Origin: Amylostereum areolatum | Lineage: Eukaryota > Basidiomycota > Agaricomycetes > Russulales > Stereaceae | Reading direction: 5' to 3' | DNA: 64,000 nucleotides | Assembly (NCBI GenBank): GCA_012932865.1 | Contig: SAXG01000039.1 | Location: forward strand, 248,001 to 312,000 | Part shown: positions 59,467 through 64,000 of the stretch, piece after piece | How the letters are laid out: each line of letters starts with the position of its first letter | Position numbering within the stretch: the first letter of the stretch is position 1 | Program-made: the position numbers and the translations under genes | The notes under the pieces: generated by a model | Told to the model about the DNA's origin: nothing | Seen by the model: only the letters and a program-made list of their open reading frames with translations | Databases searched by the model: none

Positions 59467-60802
59467 TCCGACTCACTAGCCACTTCCTACGCACAAGTCC
59501 ATGCAGTTATTGGCGCCATCTATCCGTACGTACTCTTGTTACCCCGATGAGCTTGCCAACTTCCTCGTTGGTCGAGTGAACTCATAGATTCGTCTAGAAA
59601 ACGGCCAGGAGCATTGTTAGAAACTCAAAAAGGCATAGATTCTCAAAGAGTACTACAGGTGCGTACAGTCGTGCAGATATATGCGTCAACTCCGTGATTT
59701 TTTCAGTGTTCAAATTCAAGGGCCCAACGGACATTTCACTGTGCCGATTACATATGCGTCGATGGGCCATGTGGATCCACTTCAGCTCAGCAGTGGCAAG
59801 TTGGTAACACCGCCGCGATACTCTTCCTCCACTATTTCCTTCCCGTGTCGGACTGGCGCAGCATCCGAGCATAACTCTACTCCATTTATCCAAGAGCGAC
59901 TAACCCTGACAATACCTGACAATAAATCGATGTCATTTACCAGAAGTCTGACCTCTCATGCGAGCTGCTTCCGCCTGCCGATGGCGGGTGATCCTTGGTG
60001 AGGGTCACTCCATCTGCTAACCATCGGGATAAGGTGGTATTTTTTCGCGTCGACGAACAGGCTGTGCAGTAGGTGGCCTTCTTTCCATCCACCGGGACAG
60101 TGGTACAGTGGTACTTAGCACGGCCACGACCCGCCGTCGTGGTTCTAACGTTGCGATGTGAAGCTTGAAGCTTGAAGGCCAGTCTGATGCGCTGGGCACG
60201 TATTCCACTCATTGCCTTGGATTCTAGCTATGACCCCCCGCGCCTCAACGTACACAGACTTCGTGTCTCCACTGTACCGCGATGTACATTGCCTCGTTTC
60301 CCCACCTTCCCGAGTTTTTACTACTGACTAGGCTAGGATTACTTCACGCAAAGGATAGCCGTGCCTCACAACCGTTGTGAGACCGGCCAATGCAGTGATG
60401 GGCCGAGTCGGGATGGGGGAGGGCCAGACAGGACTCGAATAGCACGATCACTCGGCGGACAAAATAGGGAATACGTTCAATTCAATGCTAATGGGGTCGT
60501 CCACGACTCTACGCGTCGATTCGGATGTGTGCCAACGTTCGACCATCGGTAATTGGTACTGGTCAAGAATATGCACAGCGATTTTCGAAGGTAGGAGGTG
60601 CAGCAATCAAGGGCACCTCAAAAATTCAATGTCAGGCAACCCCTGGGTCGGCGGTGGATGAAAGGGCGGACAACCTTGTTTGGGACAAACGCGGCAGGAC
60701 GCTCAAAACTATCGTCTATTGTATATCACCCTGAGTTTTCTTATTCTTATTACTCACGAGCACGAGCACCCGGCCGTTGGCTGCATCTGTTCATGGCAGA
60801 CG

Positions 60803-60811
60803 TATATAAGG
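60803..60811 (+). promoter_or_regulatory. TATA box of secreted repeat protein B
   Basis: TATATAAGG lies 113 bases before ATG 60916. The surrounding bases, from GCACCCGG through CTCGCTTTCCCTACATCT, match the promoter of copy A, so both genes are probably expressed under similar control. Confidence 0.75.
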
Positions 60812-60915
60812 TGGGTCGCCCAGAGCCATGAGATAGCAGCTTCTCCAGTACTCGCTTTCCCTACATCTCTCCTTCAACCCACTACCGTCCCATCTCAGCT
60901 TTTCCTGACGCCACT

Positions 60916-61724
60916 ATGCAGTCTATAATTTCTCTCATCTCTCTCGCCCTGCTTTTTACCCGCGGGATCTCCGCCGCCCCTCACCTTGCTGACCGCGGTA
61001 CGTGGCTATGGCAGGTTTACATGACGGGTCGACATACTCACTGTTTATATCTGCAGACATAGTCACAACGGTCGAGGCCCCAGTTTCGGCGACCGTCATT
61101 TTCGGTACGGCCGCCACCACCATTGCGAGTGCCCCCACTAGTGTCGTCGCCCTCGTTGATCGCGGTATGTGGTCATGGCAGGTTTACATGGCGGGTCAAC
61201 ATACTCACTGTTTATATCTGCAGACATAGTCACAACGGTCGAGGCCCCAGTTTCGGCGACCGTCATTTTCGGTACGGCCGCCACCACCATTGCGAGTGCC
61301 CCCACTAGTGTCGTCGCCCTCGTTGATCGCGGTATGTGGTCATGGCAGGTTTACATGGCGGGTCAACATACTCACTGTTTGTATCTACAGACATAGTCAC
61401 AACGGTCGAGGCCCCAGTTTCGGCGACCGTCATTTTCGGTACGGCCGCCACCACCATTGCGAGTGCCCCCACTAGTGTCGTCGCCCTTCTTGATCGCGGT
61501 ATGTGATTATGGCAGCTTTACATGACGGATCGACATACTCACTGTTTATATCTGCAGACATAATCACAACGGTCGAGGCCCCCGTTGCGACTACCGTCAT
61601 CTTCGAAACGATTGCCACCACCATTGCAGGTGTTCCCACCAGCGTCGCCACCCCCGTCACGACCGTAGTCGCGATTTCCGAGATCGCCACCACCATCGCT
61701 GAACCCACCCCCATTGTTGTCTAA
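60916..61724 (+). CDS. Small secreted repeat protein, copy B, with amplified exon-intron modules
   Basis: Paralogue of the gene at 57907, with no recognised family. Exon 1 (60916-60997) encodes a signal peptide (ISLISLALLFTRGISA). Exons 2, 3 and 4 (61057-61164, 61224-61331, 61391-61498) are each 108 bases, start and end in phase 1, and encode a 36-residue module (DIVTTVEAPVSATVIFGTAA, then TTIASAPTSVVALVDR) that is identical or nearly so in all three. The introns between them (61165-61223, 61332-61390, 61499-61557) are each 59 bases and nearly identical. Exon 5 (61558-61724) encodes the diverged last block and ends in PTPIVV; the stop is 61722-61724. Because the modules are symmetrical, each addition keeps the frame. 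The block SEIPTTIAVATG of copy A survives only in shortened form at the end. Confidence 0.82.
60998..61557 (+). repeat. 167-bp tandem repeat of exon plus intron
   Basis: The intron-exon boundary CAG|ACATA recurs at 61056, 61223, 61390 and 61557, each step exactly 167 bases. Each unit is 108 bases of exon and 59 bases of intron. The first two copies are almost identical; the third has a small change (VALLDR for VALVDR) and the sequence after the fourth boundary has diverged. Confidence 0.93.
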
Positions 61725-63095
61725 CTCTTCGACCCAGGTCCCGGAATGGGTCGTGAAGTGAGGGATGCATGGTGCCCATCTGGCTGCATGGATCCCTAAC
61801 ATACTAGATTTATTTATTTCATGTTCCTCCATTCGTTTGTCTGTTTTCTTTGGTCTTCGACGTATCTGGTTATAGGTGATTACTGCGTATAGGAGCTACT
61901 CACTTAGCCCCCGTTTCCTGTATGAGCTTTCCGGCGTTGATCGTTGCGCTGAATCTAATCTTCATCCCTTTTTTCACTTCTGTGCACACGGCTTTTTGGC
62001 GGCACATGCCAGTATGACGATGTTTTAGCTTGACAAGGGACAACCTCGATGCATCCACGCGTCAACCTGATTCACGCGGGCAATGGACGGTAGCCTGGGT
62101 AGCGTCTCACCGACGTCGAGGACTTCCTTCATACCATACCGATTTCAACGACGTACGAACTGGTCGGCGTTATCGACTTGTCGCGATTTTCTGAAGATAG
62201 GCATGGAGGCACATCGACATTAAGGCTCGAAGATATCGAGTGTAAGGATACCTAGGTGGCATATAATGCGAACTTACGTACTGAGCGCTGAGCTCCGGTC
62301 GAGACAGAGGGGTTCACTGAGCAGAGAGCATAAATCAGTTTTAGATCGATGCTTGGGACACCACATCAAAAACTCACCTACGGTCCATAGTTATCTGCCC
62401 GTCGGTGGAGAAACGTCGACCCTAGGCTTGGTACGATAATAAATAGTTTCCGGGCCAGCCAGGATAGATAGCGAGGAGATAGAGGGTACCATAGCCGTGC
62501 CTCTTTTCTTCAAAGCTTGTATGACAAGGGAGAGCAGTTTTCGCTCCGACTTTCAGGTGGCCGTGGAAAGGGCGGTGGATTCCGACGCGTCATATACCTG
62601 AGCGGTCGCCCTGGTCTGAGAGGCGAACGATTGAACAGTCATATGTAGGAATGTTGCATTCTTTTTGGAAAAGCCCGGCCTCCGTTGCTGGCCGTATACA
62701 GGAAGCAGTTAGGAATTCGTGACCCGGGATGACCCCCGTTTTGCTGAGAGCACGAAGTGGTCCTCCAGTACGACATCTGCTCAGGCTCCTTCAAACCTTC
62801 TCGGTTTTCTCTGTGCTGGAGGATAAGCACGCAGGATGAAAGAATGTCGACGTACTTACGCAGGCTTGCTCGACATATGTAGATATGTTGACGGAGACCG
62901 TGCATTTTGGTGAGCACGGGCGAGAATTGCCACGCTCACATGGACCACAATCTACCCGATCCCACGAAAAGACGTGATCTTCCTGGTTCAGAGTTTGTGG
63001 AGACATTATAAGCCTCGTCAAATGTGTGCTCAGATAATTGGTATTCGTCGTAGTACATGTACATCTGACGGAAGTCTTGGAAGAAGAAAATATTA
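61725..63095. other. Interval between the duplication and the GSKIP-like gene
   Basis: Beyond the end of unit B (about 61990), several minus-strand GTAAGT/GTGAGT-like donor words are present (about 62276, 62376, 62856), hinting at a multi-exon minus-strand transcript. I could not assemble a convincing protein. Confidence 0.35.
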
Positions 63096-63464
63096 TCAGC
63101 GAGCGAGTTGTTGTAGCTTTGCAACCAGAGCTTCGTGTCTCTTTACGACGTAAGATGGACTGAGGGAGGACAAGAGGTCATCAATTGTCTCGTAGACGGC
63201 GTCCGTTCCGACTTGCTGTACGAAGGTTCGCGATGAGGGTGAGGTGTAAACGCGTAGGATCAAGGGACGCACTTTGTAGCCGTTTGCGAACAGAATGATC
63301 TCCAGTTGATCTCCCTCGAGTAACGTTACGCCTGCGGTGGCATCCAGGGATGAGCGTTGGGTGATCTTGAATGAGGAGATGCCGAAGGTCTGCTCGTTCA
63401 AGGCGCGCTGAAGCTCGCTTGCGTAGAAGGAATCGTTGCTCAGAGATGATGCAGAGCTGGACAT
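63096..63464 (-). CDS. GSKIP-domain-like small protein, 122 residues
   Basis: Single-exon frame from MSSSASSLSNDSF to the stop at 63096. The middle reads ITQRSSLDATAGVTLLEGDQLEIILFANGYKV and the end VYETIDDLLSSLSPSYVVKRHEALVAKLQQL. The pattern of a beta-strand ending in a Gly-Tyr turn, then YETxxxLLxSLSPxY and a final leucine-rich helix, is that of the GSKIP fold (GSK3-binding domain; also found near the N-terminus of Clu/TIF31 proteins). I judge this from the motif pattern alone. It could also be the 5' exon of a longer gene, because the downstream minus-strand sequence stays partly open (MYMYYDEYQLSEHTF at about 63060). Confidence 0.55.
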   Translation of the reverse strand: MSSSASSLSNDSFYASELQRALNEQTFGISSFKITQRSSLDATAGVTLLEGDQLEIILFANGYKVRPLILRVYTSPSSRTFVQQVGTDAVYETIDDLLSSLSPSYVVKRHEALVAKLQQLAR

Positions 63465-64000
63465 GGAAATGGTCCGGGAAGTCGTTGACGTTGGTCAACA
63501 CCCGGTCAAGAGAGAGCTAATCGGAACTTCGGAAGTCATGGTCTTGTCGTCGGACGTGAGTCATGCGGGGTATCAATTACGTAAGAGAACTTCTGCATTG
63601 TCGCCAGCCGTTCTTCACCAGAGCTACTCAAGAACTCACCCCGATGGTTTGCCACCACAGCCTCTCTCTGCGTAGCCCGTATGCTGAACTACCCCTTGCA
63701 TTAGTCTTCTGAACTGAGATATACTGCCAACACCCAGCTCGAACATCGTGCGTATCAAGTTTATGTGGCGCATTTCCGCTGATCGTTTATTCTTGAATCT
63801 CCTCAGTTCATGCGCGATACACGGGCACAGGTTCGTGGTCACCTGCCGCTCTCTATCCCCTCTTACTGATAGTCATATCCAAGGACATGCCGACTTGAGC
63901 AAGTAGTACGTCTCTTTCGATCCCGTCTCTGGGTTATGCTGACCGACGGTGGCCTTAGTGATTGGCTGACACACCAACACCGCGACACCTTGTCCTCGAT
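63465..64000. other. Right-edge region, no supported gene
   Basis: Upstream side of the GSKIP-like gene. Short open frames exist on both strands, but none is recognisable; a gene could continue past the window edge. Confidence 0.4.

Larger units (their letters stand above)
58459..60915. other. Interval between the two secreted-protein genes
   Basis: Contains the 3' flank of copy A, the junction of the two units at about 58745, a 561-bp insertion and the upstream region of copy B. No gene outside the insertion is supported. Confidence 0.6.
58745..61990. repeat. Tandem segmental duplication, unit B
   Basis: Paralogous to unit A in the same orientation. It is longer because of the 561-bp insertion at 58898 and the amplified exon-intron blocks in the gene, and it lacks the MITE. 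Its 3' part (GTTTGTCTGTTTTCTTTGG, GCGTATAGGAG, CTGTATGA) mirrors the end of unit A, and similarity fades near 61990. Confidence 0.83.

Noticed and set aside
60998..61557. Regular repeats considered as a CRISPR array
   Set aside because: The repeat is 167 bp with no variable spacers, and it coincides with exon-intron structure in a eukaryotic gene.

Overview
The window looks like nuclear DNA of a filamentous basidiomycete, probably an Agaricomycete. The signs are GC-rich genes densely split by short GT-AG introns (about 50-100 bp), a cerato-platanin, a basidiomycete-style seven-pass membrane protein and a fungal chitin synthase. No tRNA, rRNA, CRISPR array or autonomous transposon was found. 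CDS limits below run from the start codon to the stop codon and include introns; splice sites were read by eye from frame continuity and protein conservation.

Left part (1-26 kb). A long Ser/Pro-rich protein of unknown function (+) is followed by a run of minus-strand genes: cerato-platanin, a mitochondrial isocitrate/2-methylisocitrate lyase, an uncharacterised protein, a three-homeodomain transcription factor, pantothenate kinase and coatomer gamma. About 4 kb with no convincing gene lies between the uncharacterised protein and the homeodomain gene and is rich in TTACTTA/TAAGTAA motifs.

Middle part (26-54.7 kb). A multi-pass membrane protein (+) is followed by a gene-poor interval holding two related small dsRNA-binding-domain loci, one broken and one odd. 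Then come conserved housekeeping genes: casein kinase I (-), divergent from chitin synthase (+), then an NTE1-type phospholipase (+), VPS33 (+), a small HMG/YABBY-like protein (+), an F-box/LRR protein ending in a CaaX box (+), and the convergent C1D/Rrp47 exosome cofactor (-). Several act in membrane traffic or lipid and wall synthesis (gamma-COP, VPS33, NTE1, chitin synthase), but they are not an obvious functional cluster.

Right part (54.7-64 kb). This is the most unusual region. A unit of roughly 2.7 kb, holding upstream DNA, a TATA promoter and a gene for a small secreted Val/Thr/Ala-rich repeat protein, is duplicated head-to-tail. The copies have diverged. Copy A gained a 292-bp MITE-like element with 26-bp perfect inverted ends. 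Copy B gained a 561-bp insertion flanked by an 8-bp direct repeat, whose empty site survives in copy A. The copy B gene has also amplified a 167-bp block made of one exon (108 bp, 36 codons) plus one intron (59 bp), so the protein grows by whole 36-residue modules. A small GSKIP-like gene (-) lies near the right edge.
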